From Enemella evansiae (GTDB taxonomy: Bacteria; Pseudomonadota; Alphaproteobacteria; Rhodobacterales; Rhodobacteraceae), in contig JAFKDC010000001.1 of NCBI GenBank assembly GCA_017255395.1, forward strand, positions 557,784-621,783: DNA of 64,000 bases, given 5' to 3'. This document shows positions 26,464 to 34,434 of the stretch, in pieces; within the stretch, counting starts at the first letter, position 1; each line of letters begins with the position of its first letter. Position numbers and translations under genes: made by a program. The notes beneath the pieces were generated by a model. The model had not been told where the DNA came from. It worked only from the letters and a program-made list of their open reading frames with translations, and did not search any database.

Positions 26464-27350
26464 CAGAGGCGCAAAAGGGCCATGCGGCGATGCTGGGCTA
26501 CGCGGCAGTGGTGGCCGGGTCCTTCTCGCTGGGCAGCATGGTCGGCCCCTACATAGAGCCTTCGGTCCTGAACGCGGTGCGCTTCGTGCTGGCGGCGGCG
26601 GTGCTCTGGGCCATGGCGCTGGCAACCGGGGGTGTCACGCGCAGCGTCGCGGCGGCGCCCTGGCGCTACTTTGCCCTGGCGGGGCTTTTCGCGCTCTACT
26701 TCGTGACCATGTTCGAGGGGCTGAAGACCGCCGAGCCGGTCAGCATGGCGGCGGTCTTCACCCTGAACCCGGCGCTGACGGCGGTCTTCGGCTACCTGCT
26801 GTTGCGGCAGATCACGACGGCGCGCATGGCGCTGGCCATCGTGGTGGGCGGGCTGGGCGCGCTTTGGGTGATCTTCCGGGCCGACCTTGGCGCGCTTCTG
26901 GCCTTCGAAGTCGGGCGCGGCGAGGCGATCTATTTCTGGGGCTGCATCGCACATGCGCTTTATGCGCCGCTGTTGCGCAAGCTCAGCCGTGGAGAGCCCG
27001 CGCTGGCCTTCAACGCGGGTATCGTGACGGCGGGCGCGGTGATCCTGTGCCTCTGGGCCGGGCCGCGCGTGCTGGCGACCGACTGGGCCGCGATGCCGCC
27101 GGTGGTCTGGGTCACGCTCGTTTACGTCACGCTTTTCGCCACAGCGCTGAGTTTCATGATCCTGCGCTACGCCGCGCTGCGGCTGCCCTCGGCCAAGGTG
27201 ATGGCCTATACCTACATCGTGCCGTCCTGGGTGATCCTTTGGGAACTGGCGCTTGGGCGCGGCGTGCCTTCGGCGCTGGTGTTGCCGGGTGTGGCGCTGA
27301 CCGCTCTCTCTCTGGTGCTGCTTCTGAAGGACGAAGAGGCCCCGGCCTGA
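26460..27350 (+). CDS. EamA/DMT-family transporter
   Basis: 296-residue inner-membrane protein with ten hydrophobic segments and two EamA repeats, as in drug/metabolite exporters. The first repeat ends in the AEPVSMAAVFTLNPALTAVFGYLLL segment; the second contains ALRLPSAKVMAYTYIVPSWVILWELALG. Its ATG overlaps the LysR stop, so it should be made with that regulator. Together with the azoreductase it may form a small detoxification group, but the substrate cannot be read from sequence. Confidence 0.87.
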   Translation: MTEAQKGHAAMLGYAAVVAGSFSLGSMVGPYIEPSVLNAVRFVLAAAVLWAMALATGGVTRSVAAAPWRYFALAGLFALYFVTMFEGLKTAEPVSMAAVFTLNPALTAVFGYLLLRQITTARMALAIVVGGLGALWVIFRADLGALLAFEVGRGEAIYFWGCIAHALYAPLLRKLSRGEPALAFNAGIVTAGAVILCLWAGPRVLATDWAAMPPVVWVTLVYVTLFATALSFMILRYAALRLPSAKVMAYTYIVPSWVILWELALGRGVPSALVLPGVALTALSLVLLLKDEEAPA

Positions 27351-27414
27351 CGGGTGGGAACGAAGCGGCCCTGTCCGGCGTTGGCCCCGCACAAATGGAA
27401 CGGGAGACAGCACC

Positions 27415-27492
27415 ATGGTGCGCAATATCATTTACATCATCGGTCTGGTTGTGGTTGTCGTGGCGGTGATCCGCCTTGCGGGCCTCGCCTGA
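27415..27492 (+). CDS. 25-residue membrane microprotein
   Basis: MVRNIIYIIGLVVVVVAVI followed by RLAGLA: one strongly hydrophobic helix with two positive flanks. A good ribosome site (GGGAG, nine bases before ATG) supports translation. It lies 64 bases after the EamA gene on the same strand. Similar single-helix peptides are common and usually unannotated. Function unknown. Confidence 0.5.
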   Translation: MVRNIIYIIGLVVVVVAVIRLAGLA

Positions 27493-27828
27493 TCCGACGG
27501 CCCTGGGTTGGTGGTGTCGAGGGTCCCGAAGCGGAGCCGCGCGCCACCAATCGCCAGCCGTCCGGCTGTGCGGCCCTTTCCCGGTCGGGCCTGACGCGTG
27601 CATCGTACATCAAAACCTCGGCATCGGCCCGGACGGTGCAGGTCTTCGCGCCCTGCGGTCCTGATGGCGGGCTGCGGCGGTCCTCACGCAAGGCCTATTG
27701 GATTCGCCACGATGTTGCCGCGGTTCCTGCTATGGTAAAGGCAGGCGGGGTACAGGCATGACCCGCAAACGCTTGTAGCGAAAAACACAGCGAAAAAGCG
27801 CGACCTGCCATTGCGCGCCGGGCTGGCT
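27493..27828. other. intergenic region, 27.5-27.8 kb
   Basis: No supported gene. TTGGTGG and CCACCAA (27513-27551) are distant inverted repeats. A very short frame at 27758 (MTRKRL) after a promoter-like AT-richer stretch is too short to call. Confidence 0.4.
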
Positions 27829-28698
27829 CTAGCGGGTCACCGCCGCGAATACCTCGGGCAAGGGGCCATGCGCTGTCAGAGTCTCTGGCGACAACCAGAT
27901 GGCCTGCCTTGGATACTCGAGCCCCTTCCACGTGATCGTCGGCAGCGTGAAGGCCTTCAACCCCCGTGCCTTGGCGCTTGTCCGGCGGAGGATGCGCTTG
28001 CCGTCAAGGTAGACCTCTACCCGCATCCATTCCTCCAGCCCGCGCCGCCGTGCCACGGGGGGCATTGCCATCCCGCTTCCGGCGCGGATCACGCTGCGCA
28101 GAATCGTCAGCCGCGGCCCCGGGCCTTCCTGCCGCGCCATGGTCACGCAGCTGTCGAGACCCATGCAGCCCGTCGTGCCTTGGGCCAGCGTCGCCGCGAG
28201 TCCGGTGGGCGGTTGCCCGAAAGGCGCGCCGAGGATCACCGTATCGACGGCCTCATGATCGAGCAGGGCAAGGCAATCGGCCGCGCAGGCGACGCCGCGG
28301 GCATAGACCGCCCCGTCGCGGTAATCCGCCAGAACCACGCGGACCGGGGCGGGGATCGCCTCTGCCGGTCCGAAGTCCGAGGCGAAGACCGGCGCAAGGG
28401 CCCGCATCTGCTGGCCCCGCTCCCAGGCCGGGTAGCCCAGCGACAGCGCCGCCAGCCCGGCGGCGCAGAGGCCGAGGCCCGTAACCAGCGACAGGCCTCC
28501 GGTGATCCGGCAGATCGCCCAGCCCAGAGCCAGCAGCAGTATCGCCATCGCGCTGGACAGGGGCGCCAGCGGCACGGTGGTGTCGGCAGCCTGGGTGGCG
28601 GCCAGCGTCAGCCAGTGGCTGCCGGCGCGGGTGGTCAGGGCCAGCACCGGGATCAGCGCCAGCAGAGTCAGGCTCTCTGCTACACGGGTCAGCCGCAT
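27829..28698 (-). CDS. hypothetical membrane protein with cysteine-rich soluble domain
   Basis: 289 residues from MRLTRVAESLTLLALIPVLALTTRAG. Three hydrophobic helices lie in the first 110 residues (also MAILLLALGWAICRI and LVTGLGLCAAGLAALSLGY). A soluble part follows with two cysteine pairs (VACAADCLALL, TGCMGLDSCVTMA), suggesting disulfides and a periplasmic location. No known domain was recognised. The next gene on this strand (upstream) is an ArsR regulator 45 bases away, so the two may be cotranscribed. Confidence 0.6.
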   Translation of the reverse strand: MRLTRVAESLTLLALIPVLALTTRAGSHWLTLAATQAADTTVPLAPLSSAMAILLLALGWAICRITGGLSLVTGLGLCAAGLAALSLGYPAWERGQQMRALAPVFASDFGPAEAIPAPVRVVLADYRDGAVYARGVACAADCLALLDHEAVDTVILGAPFGQPPTGLAATLAQGTTGCMGLDSCVTMARQEGPGPRLTILRSVIRAGSGMAMPPVARRRGLEEWMRVEVYLDGKRILRRTSAKARGLKAFTLPTITWKGLEYPRQAIWLSPETLTAHGPLPEVFAAVTR

Positions 28699-28743
28699 GG
28701 TCGCTCCTTTTCTCCTGCCCGGGAATGGCAAGGGAAAATGGCA

Positions 28744-29073
28744 TCAATCGGGCTGATGCAGTTCCTTTTCCAGAAAACGCTCGAACCCGTCGAGGTCGAG
28801 CTGGTCGAACTGTCCGAAGCCCTGCATCCAGACCGAGGCATCGCGCAGCGCGTCCGGTTCCAGCTTGCACCACTTCACGCGGCCGCGCTTTTCCTGACTG
28901 ATCAGACCGGCGTTGGTCAGCACCCCGAGGTGCTTGGAGATCGCGGCAAGCGAGACGTCGAAGGGCTCGGCCACATCCGTCACCGCCATATCGTCCTCCA
29001 GCAGCATCGTCAGGATGCGGCGGCGCGTGGGGTCCGCAAGTGCGGCAAAGACGATATCGAGGCGGGCGCTCAT
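28744..29073 (-). CDS. ArsR-family transcriptional regulator
   Basis: 109-residue winged-helix protein. MSARLDIVFAALADPTRRRILTMLL is the classic ArsR N terminus, and VTDVAEPFDVSLAAISKHLGVLTNAGLISQEKRGRVKWCKL the recognition helix and wing. The metal-binding ELCVCDL motif of ArsR/SmtB sensors is replaced by MAVTDVAEPF, so it is likely a non-metal ArsR of the type often paired with SRPBCC genes. No SRPBCC gene is present; the membrane protein gene after it is the nearest candidate target. Confidence 0.88.
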   Translation of the reverse strand: MSARLDIVFAALADPTRRRILTMLLEDDMAVTDVAEPFDVSLAAISKHLGVLTNAGLISQEKRGRVKWCKLEPDALRDASVWMQGFGQFDQLDLDGFERFLEKELHQPD

Positions 29074-29290
29074 GGCTCTGCGATAGCGGCAAACGGCGGG
29101 CCTGCCTAGAGCGCGCCTTGGGTGGCCCGGTGGCGGGCCTGCCGCACGCTCAACTGCGGGGTTGAATATGCCGGGTGGCGCTTAAGGTGGGCGACTGCGC
29201 GTCTCTGGTCGGCAGTGGCTCTTGAGTGTGGCTTGGGAAGTCCTGAAATATCAAGGTCTTGCGGAAAAGGTCGCAGCGGCGAACACGGCG

Positions 29291-29319
29291 TTGACTCGGG
29301 GCGCCCCTCCGCTTAGCAC
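29291..29319 (+). promoter_or_regulatory. candidate promoter of the F0 ATP synthase operon
   Basis: TTGACT (29291-29296), 17-base spacer, TAGCAC (29314-29319). It places the transcript start near 29326, after the ATG at 29321 but before the ribosome site AAGGGA used by the GTG at 29348, which supports that GTG as the atpI start. Confidence 0.4.
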
Positions 29320-29347
29320 CATGGCGAACCTGAAGGGACCTTCCCGC

Positions 29348-29710
29348 GTGGCCGACCCCGATCCGAAACGGCAGTTGCAAGATCTGGATGCCCGGCTTTC
29401 GGCGCTGAAAGCGGCGCAGAAAAGCGAGAGGGCCCACCAGGAAGAGCACTACAGCCAGGCGCAGGTTGCCTGGCGGATGGTGACAGAGATGGTGGCCGGT
29501 CTGGGGATCGGCTTTGGCATCGGATACGGGCTGGACTACGCCTTCGGCACCACCCCGTTTCTCATGGTGCTGTTTACATTGCTGGGCGTCGCGGCGGGCA
29601 TCAACGTGATGCTGCGGACCGCGAAAGAGGTCCAGGCGACACAGATGGGCGCGCAGGCGGCCCGGGACAAGACAGGCGGCCCCGACGGGGGCGAGCACGA
29701 GGGGAAGTGA
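29348..29710 (+). CDS. atpI: ATP synthase protein I
   Basis: Small membrane protein encoded ahead of the F0 genes; AtpI helps assemble the c ring. The GTG start at 29348 (read as M, then ADPDPKRQLQDLDARLSALKAAQ) has AAGGGA nine bases upstream and gives 120 residues, normal for AtpI. The ATG at 29321 lacks a ribosome site and adds nine residues. Features: a charged N-terminal helix and two membrane helices (MVAGLGIGFGIGYGLDYAFG and TPFLMVLFTLLGVAAGINVML). It ends three bases before atpB. Confidence 0.87.
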   Translation: MADPDPKRQLQDLDARLSALKAAQKSERAHQEEHYSQAQVAWRMVTEMVAGLGIGFGIGYGLDYAFGTTPFLMVLFTLLGVAAGINVMLRTAKEVQATQMGAQAARDKTGGPDGGEHEGK

Positions 29711-29713
29711 CAG

Positions 29714-30526
29714 ATGGCGACAGAGACGGACACCCACGCGGCGGACGTGGCCGCAAATGTGGCCCACGCAGCGGACGCTGCGGCGGCTGACGGCGGCTCC
29801 AGCCTCGTGTTCCACCCGATGGACCAGTTCATCGTCAAGCCGCTCTTCGGCTATGGCGAAGTGGGCATGTTCACCATCACCAACGTGACGCTCTGGCTGT
29901 TCCTCGCGATCGTCGCGATCTTCGGCCTGATGGTGCTGGGCACCTCGCGCCGCGCCGTCGTGCCCTCGCGCAGCCAGTCCATCGCCGAGCTGGCCTATGG
30001 CTTCGTCCACAAGATGGTCGAGGACGTGACCGGCAAGGACGGCCTGAAGTACTTCCCGTATATCATGACGCTGTTCATGTTCATCGTCTTCGCCAACTTC
30101 CTTGGCCTGCTGCCGATGTCCTTCACCACCACCTCGCATTTCGCCGTGACCGTGGTGCTGGCGCTGGCGGTCTTCCTGACCGTGACGGTGCTGGGCTTCG
30201 TCAAGAACGGCGCGGGCTTCCTGTCGCTGTTCTGGGTCTCGTCGGCGCCGCTGGCGCTGCGGCCGATCCTCGCGATCATCGAGATCATCTCGTACTTCGT
30301 GCGTCCGGTCAGCCACTCGATCCGTCTTGCTGGCAACCTGATGGCCGGTCACGCGGTGATCAAGGTCTTCGCGGGCTTCGCGGCCATCGTCGCGGTCTCG
30401 CCCATCGCCATCGTCGCCATCGTCGCGATGTACGGGCTGGAGATCCTCGTGGCCTTCATTCAGGCCTACGTCTTCACGATCCTGACCTGCGTCTACCTGA
30501 AAGACGCGCTGCATCCGCATCACTAA
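29714..30526 (+). CDS. atpB: F0F1 ATP synthase subunit a
   Basis: Proton-channel subunit of the F0 sector, 270 residues. A long alanine-rich N-terminal tail ([25 protein letters not shown]) precedes five or six membrane helices. [13 protein letters not shown] contains the essential arginine, and the C-terminal [24 protein letters not shown] helix lines the half channel. It follows atpI directly and precedes atpE, in the F0-only operon typical of alphaproteobacteria, where F1 is encoded elsewhere. Confidence 0.97.
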   Translation: MATETDTHAADVAANVAHAADAAAADGGSSLVFHPMDQFIVKPLFGYGEVGMFTITNVTLWLFLAIVAIFGLMVLGTSRRAVVPSRSQSIAELAYGFVHKMVEDVTGKDGLKYFPYIMTLFMFIVFANFLGLLPMSFTTTSHFAVTVVLALAVFLTVTVLGFVKNGAGFLSLFWVSSAPLALRPILAIIEIISYFVRPVSHSIRLAGNLMAGHAVIKVFAGFAAIVAVSPIAIVAIVAMYGLEILVAFIQAYVFTILTCVYLKDALHPHH

Positions 30527-30601
30527 GGGCGATGGGCCGCTGGCCCGTCCACCCCACTGAACAACCCGATCCATCCACTTCCAATCGTAAGGAGAATTCA
30601 C

Positions 30602-30826
30602 ATGGAAGGCGATCTCGCACACATCGGCGCAGGCCTCGCAGCAATCGGTTCCGGCGCAGCCGCAATCGGTGTGGGCAACGTGGCTGGCAACTTCCTTGCC
30701 GGCGCTCTGCGCAACCCCTCGGCGGCTGCCTCGCAGACCGCGACCCTCTTCATCGGCATCGCATTCGCGGAAGCGCTGGGCATCTTCGCCTTCCTCGTTT
30801 CGCTGCTGCTGATGTTCGCCGTCTAA
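30602..30826 (+). CDS. atpE: F0F1 ATP synthase subunit c
   Basis: 74-residue hairpin of two membrane helices that forms the rotor ring. Glu57 in the [10 protein letters not shown] segment is the proton-carrying carboxylate; the inner helix has the small-residue packing [18 protein letters not shown] strong ribosome site (AAGGAG) precedes the start, fitting the need for many copies. The E57 environment looks like an H+- rather than a Na+-binding type. Confidence 0.97.
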   Translation: MEGDLAHIGAGLAAIGSGAAAIGVGNVAGNFLAGALRNPSAAASQTATLFIGIAFAEALGIFAFLVSLLLMFAV

Positions 30827-30927
30827 GCCAGTCTTTTCCGACTGATCCTTACGCGCGGGCGGTTCGGGGCCAAATGCCCTGAATCGCCCGGACGACGATC
30901 CCGAAATCCCTTCCGACGGAGGACAAC

Positions 30928-31491
30928 ATGGCGACTGAAACCCCCGGGGCCGATCACGCCGCACAGGCCGTCAGCGCCTGCGTCGATTCATACGGGTCTG
31001 CCATCGGCATGCCGCAGCTTTGCGGCGAATGGATCGGCAACCAGGTGTTCTGGCTGATCATCACGCTGGTGGTGATCTACTTCATTCTGGCACGCATCGC
31101 GCTGCCCCGCATCGCCTCTGTCCTGGCCGAGCGTCAGGGGACGATCTCGAACGACATCGCCGCCGCCGAAGCGCTGAAGCGCAAGGCAGAAGAGGCGGAA
31201 AAGGCCTATGACAAGGCCCTCGCCGACGCCCGCACCGAAGCGCAGGTGATCGCGCAGAAGACCCGCGACGACATCAAGGCGGACCTCGCCAAGGCCATCG
31301 AGAAGGCCGACGCAGAGATCGCCGCGAAATCCGCCGAATCCGAGCAGGCGATCGCCGAGATCCGCGCAAGCGCGCTGGAGAACGTGCAGGTCGTCGCCAA
31401 GGACACCGCCGCCGCCATCGTGCAGGCGCTGGGTCACAAGCCGGATCAGGCCCGCATCGACGCCGCCGTCGACGCCCGCATGAAAGGCTGA
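30928..31491 (+). CDS. atpX: F0F1 ATP synthase subunit b' (second b-type subunit)
   Basis: 187 residues. Peripheral-stalk subunit, found as a b/b' pair in photosynthetic bacteria and alphaproteobacteria. A 35-residue polar N-terminal tail precedes the membrane helix ([26 protein letters not shown]), followed by a long charged coiled coil. It lies between atpE and atpF, six bases before atpF. Naming differs between genomes (atpX, atpF2, atpG). Confidence 0.93.
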   Translation: MATETPGADHAAQAVSACVDSYGSAIGMPQLCGEWIGNQVFWLIITLVVIYFILARIALPRIASVLAERQGTISNDIAAAEALKRKAEEAEKAYDKALADARTEAQVIAQKTRDDIKADLAKAIEKADAEIAAKSAESEQAIAEIRASALENVQVVAKDTAAAIVQALGHKPDQARIDAAVDARMKG

Positions 31492-31497
31492 ACCGCG

Positions 31498-32058
31498 ATG
31501 AAAAAGCTTGCCATTCTCGCCCCCGCCACCCTGATTGCCGCACCGGCACAGGCTGCGTCCGGCCCCTTCTTCTCGCTGGCCAACACCGACTTCGTGGTGC
31601 TGATCGCCTTCATCCTGTTCCTCGCCGTGCTGGTCTACTTCAAGGTGCCCGGCATGCTGGGCAAGCTGCTGGACAAGCGCGCCACGGACATCCAGTCGGA
31701 ACTGGACGAGGCCCGCACCCTGCGTGAAGAGGCGCAGGCGCTTCTGGCCTCCTATGAGCGCAAGAGCCGCGAAACCCAGGAGCAGGCCGACCGCATCGTC
31801 GCCCACGCCAAGGCAGAGGCCGAGCAGGCCGCCGTTCAGGCCCGCGAGGACCTGAAGCTCTCCATCGAGCGCCGCCTGCAGGCCGCCGAGTCGCAGATCG
31901 CCTCTGCCGAAGCCTCGGCCATCAAGGATGTGCGCGACCGCGCCGCCGCCGTGGCCGTGGCCGCTGCCCGCGAGGTGGTTGCCGAGCAGATGAGCGCCGA
32001 GGACCGCAACCGGCTCATCGACGATTCGATCGCGACGGTGGGTGCCAAGCTGCACTGA
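31498..32058 (+). CDS. atpF: F0F1 ATP synthase subunit b
   Basis: 186 residues. Starts with a signal-like hydrophobic stretch (MKKLAILAPATLIAAPAQA), then FVVLIAFILFLAVLVYFKVPGML as the membrane anchor, then a long coiled-coil arm (EEAQALLASYERKSRETQEQADRIVAHAKAEAEQAA) ending in the region that contacts the delta subunit. It is the last gene of the operon and is followed by a strong terminator. Confidence 0.96.
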   Translation: MKKLAILAPATLIAAPAQAASGPFFSLANTDFVVLIAFILFLAVLVYFKVPGMLGKLLDKRATDIQSELDEARTLREEAQALLASYERKSRETQEQADRIVAHAKAEAEQAAVQAREDLKLSIERRLQAAESQIASAEASAIKDVRDRAAAVAVAAAREVVAEQMSAEDRNRLIDDSIATVGAKLH

Positions 32059-32085
32059 TCCGCCGTCCGGCATCCCGACACAAAG

Positions 32086-32118
32086 AGACCCGGCCTTCCC
32101 GCGAAGGCCGGGTCTTTT
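32086..32118 (+). terminator. terminator of the F0 operon
   Basis: AGACCCGGCCTTC and GAAGGCCGGGTCT form a perfect 13-bp stem with loop CCGC, followed by TTT. It starts 27 bases past the atpF stop. Confidence 0.92.
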
Positions 32119-32173
32119 GCTGTGTGGGGGCAGGGGGGCAACACGGGGCGCCCCTGAACCGGCCCCCTGAAAA

Positions 32174-32207
32174 TGACAAACCCCCGAAAGGCCTGGGCCC
32201 CGGGGGT
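32174..32207 (-). terminator. terminator of rpsU
   Basis: On the minus strand ACCCCCG and CGGGGGT form a stem across a 14-base loop, followed by TTGTCATTTT, about 40 bases past the rpsU stop. Confidence 0.6.
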
Positions 32208-32244
32208 CGTCGTGTGACTTCAGTGCTGAAGACGGTGCTTTAGC

Positions 32245-32451
32245 TCAGAGGAGCCCTTCGCGCTGGGCCTTTTTACGAGCCAGCTTGCGGGCGCGGCGAA
32301 TCGCCTCGGCCTTTTCACGGGCCTTCTTCTCGGAGGGTTTCTCGAAATGCTGCTTGAGCTTCATTTCGCGGAAAACGCCTTCGCGCTGCAGCTTTTTCTT
32401 CAGGGCGCGGAGCGCCTGATCGACATTGTTGTCGCGAACACTGACCTGCAT
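32245..32451 (-). CDS. rpsU: 30S ribosomal protein S21
   Basis: 68-residue basic protein. [61 protein letters not shown] is the full S21 pattern. It is involved in initiation on the 30S subunit. It is monocistronic, with its own promoter at 32505-32533 and a terminator at 32174-32207, and convergent with the F0 operon. Confidence 0.97.
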   Translation of the reverse strand: MQVSVRDNNVDQALRALKKKLQREGVFREMKLKQHFEKPSEKKAREKAEAIRRARKLARKKAQREGLL

Positions 32452-32504
32452 GTGGTTGTCACCACCTTTCTAGATTGAAGTTGCAAGGAATTGCAGGAGG
32501 TGGC

Positions 32505-32533
32505 CGTATAGCAAGCAATGCCCTATTTGTCCA
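32505..32533 (-). promoter_or_regulatory. promoter of rpsU
   Basis: On the minus strand: TGGACA (32533-32528), 17-base spacer, TATACG (32510-32505). It gives a leader of about 50 bases. It lies just before the divergent COQ9-family gene. Confidence 0.6.
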
Positions 32534-32563
32534 GTACGAGCGCTGCGACCCAAGGAGACCGCC

Positions 32564-33244
32564 ATGCCAGACACGACCGACCGCCTGCTGGACGCCATCC
32601 TGCCCCATGTGCCCTTCGACGGCTGGACCGAAACCGCCTTCCGCGCCGCGCTGGCCGAGGCCGGTGTCGACCCGGTGGTGGGGCGGGGCCTCGTGCCGCG
32701 CGGCGCCCTGGACCTCGCCGCAGCCTACCACCGCCGGGGCGACGCGGCCATGGTACAGGCGCTGTCCGCCGCCGATCTCGAGGGCATGCGCTTCCGCGAC
32801 AAGGTGGCCCATGCGGTGCGCCTGCGGCTGGAACAGGCCGGCGACAGGGAGGTGGTGCGCCGTGGCACGACCCTGTTCTCTCTGCCCCACCACGCGCCGG
32901 AGGGCGCCCGGCTGCTCTGGGGCACGGCGGATGCCATCTGGACGGCTCTGGGCGATACCGCCGACGACGTGAACTGGTACACCAAGCGGGCGACCCTGTC
33001 GGGTGTCTACGGCGCCACGGTGCTGTACTGGCTGGGGGACGACTCGCCCGATCATGCCGATACCTGGGCCTTCCTCGACCGCCGCATAGCGGACGTCATG
33101 CAGATCGAGAAGGCCAAGGCCCAGCTGCGCGACAACCGCGTCCTCGGCACGCTCCTGGCCGGGCCGCTGAAGCTGATGGAACGGATCCGCCCGCCCGCAG
33201 CGCAGCGGCGCGACGATCTTCCGGGCGGCCGCCCCCTCGCCTGA
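32564..33244 (+). CDS. COQ9-family ubiquinone biosynthesis protein
   Basis: 226-residue protein of the COQ9 family, lipid-binding helical proteins that assist ubiquinone synthesis, in mitochondria with COQ7. It has a TetR-like fold without DNA-binding function. The domain RDKVAHAVRLRLEQAGDREVVRRGTTLFSLPHHAPEGARLLWGTADAIWTALGDTADDVNWYTKRATLSGVYGATVLYWLGDDS is the family core; the D-D-x-N-W-Y-T-K-R motif is diagnostic. The next gene, an oxidoreductase related to quinone reductases, could be a functional neighbour. Confidence 0.88.
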   Translation: MPDTTDRLLDAILPHVPFDGWTETAFRAALAEAGVDPVVGRGLVPRGALDLAAAYHRRGDAAMVQALSAADLEGMRFRDKVAHAVRLRLEQAGDREVVRRGTTLFSLPHHAPEGARLLWGTADAIWTALGDTADDVNWYTKRATLSGVYGATVLYWLGDDSPDHADTWAFLDRRIADVMQIEKAKAQLRDNRVLGTLLAGPLKLMERIRPPAAQRRDDLPGGRPLA

Positions 33245-33278
33245 CGCGCCGCCGCCCCAGACGATCCAGCCCCCTGTG

Positions 33279-33326
33279 CTTCTTCTTGGTAAAAATACCC
33301 TCGGGGGTCCGGGGGCTGGCCCCCGG
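33279..33326 (-). repeat. copy of the dispersed gene-end motif with GC hairpin
   Basis: On the minus strand the hairpin CCGGGGG-CCAG-CCCCCGG is followed by CCCCCGAGGGTATTT and TTACCAAGAAGAAG. Same layout as the copy at 52581-52628. It is the one copy that points against the gene before it (the COQ9-family gene). Confidence 0.5.
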
Positions 33327-33383
33327 TCGCTGCCTTGCCACCGGCGCAGCAGCTGATAGCACTGAAAGAAACGGAGCCGATCC

Positions 33384-34367
33384 ATGACAGATACCATGCG
33401 CGCCATAGAAATCACCGAAGCGGGCGGACCGGAGGTCCTGCGCCTGACCACGCGGCCCGTGCCGCGCCCCGCCGCCGGGCAGGTGGTGATCCGCACCGCC
33501 TACGCCGGCGTCAACCGACCGGATGCGCTGCAGCGCGCGGGCAGCTACGCCCCGCCCCCCGGCGCCTCGGACCTGCCCGGGCTCGAGGCCTCTGGCGAGG
33601 TGGTGGCCGTGGGTGCGGGGGTGGACTGGCCGCAGGTCGGCACGCAGGTCTGCGCTCTGCTGCCCGGTGGCGGCTACGCGGAATACGTGGCCACGCCCGC
33701 CGCGCATTGCCTGCCGGTGCCCGAGGGCATGGACCTGAAACAGGCGGCCTGCCTGCCGGAAACCTTCTTCACCGTCTGGACCAATGTCTTCCAGCGCGGG
33801 GGGTTGCGCGCTGGCGAACGCTTCCTCGTGCACGGCGGGTCCAGCGGCATCGGCACCACGGCGATCCAGCTCGCGGCGCATTTCGGCGCGCGGGTCTTCG
33901 CCACGGCGGGGTCGGCGGATAAATGCGCGGCCTGTACCGGGCTCGGCGCCGAACGGGCGATCAACTACCGCGAGGAGGATTTCGTCGAGATCCTGCGTGC
34001 CGAGGGCGGCGCGGACCTGATCCTCGACATGGTCGGCGGCGATTACCTGCCCCGCAACGTGAAGGCCCTCGCCGACGACGGGCGGCTGGTGCAGATCGCC
34101 TTCCTGCAGGGCCCGAAGGTGGCGCTGAACTTCGCGCAGGTCATGACGCGCCGCCTGACGATCACCGGCTCGACCCTGCGGCCGCAGAGCGACCTGGCCA
34201 AGGCCCGCATCGCCGAGGCGTTGCGCGCCGAGGTCTGGCCGATCCTTTCGACCGGGCGGATCGCGCCGGTGATGGATTCCGAGTTCCCGCTGGACAAGGC
34301 CGCCGAGGCGCATGCGCGGATGGAAGGCTCCACCCATATCGGCAAGATTGTCCTGAAGGTGGCGTGA
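33384..34367 (+). CDS. NAD(P)H:quinone oxidoreductase (zinc-less MDR family)
   Basis: 327-residue medium-chain reductase of the quinone oxidoreductase group, likely NADPH-dependent and cytoplasmic. AYAGVNRPDALQRAGSYAPPPGASDLPGLEASGEVVAVG is the catalytic domain; FLVHGGSSGIGTTAIQLAAHFGARVFATAGSADKCAA is the Rossmann nucleotide site (a variant of AxxGxxG). The catalytic and structural zinc cysteines of alcohol dehydrogenases are missing, as expected for this group. PIG3-like homologues reduce ortho-quinones. It is convergent with hemC across an inverted repeat. Confidence 0.88.
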   Translation: MTDTMRAIEITEAGGPEVLRLTTRPVPRPAAGQVVIRTAYAGVNRPDALQRAGSYAPPPGASDLPGLEASGEVVAVGAGVDWPQVGTQVCALLPGGGYAEYVATPAAHCLPVPEGMDLKQAACLPETFFTVWTNVFQRGGLRAGERFLVHGGSSGIGTTAIQLAAHFGARVFATAGSADKCAACTGLGAERAINYREEDFVEILRAEGGADLILDMVGGDYLPRNVKALADDGRLVQIAFLQGPKVALNFAQVMTRRLTITGSTLRPQSDLAKARIAEALRAEVWPILSTGRIAPVMDSEFPLDKAAEAHARMEGSTHIGKIVLKVA

Positions 34368-34374
34368 CCGGCTC

Positions 34375-34427
34375 GGGCGGGTCCGTGACCCACCCATGCA
34401 GGGCGCAGGCGGGTCACGGACCCGCCC
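34375..34427. repeat. 17-bp perfect inverted repeat between convergent genes
   Basis: GGGCGGGTCCGTGACCC (34375-34391) pairs perfectly with 34411-34427 around a 19-base loop. It can form a bidirectional terminator-like hairpin, but without T runs. The GGTC-GACC core recurs in the ruvA-ruvB spacer. Confidence 0.65.
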
Positions 34428-34434
34428 TGCGGGT

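Noticed and set aside
24892..26625. 577-codon minus-strand frame covering azoR and the LysR gene
   Set aside because: Only the last 193 codons are protein-like (azoR); the upstream part is antisense to LysR.
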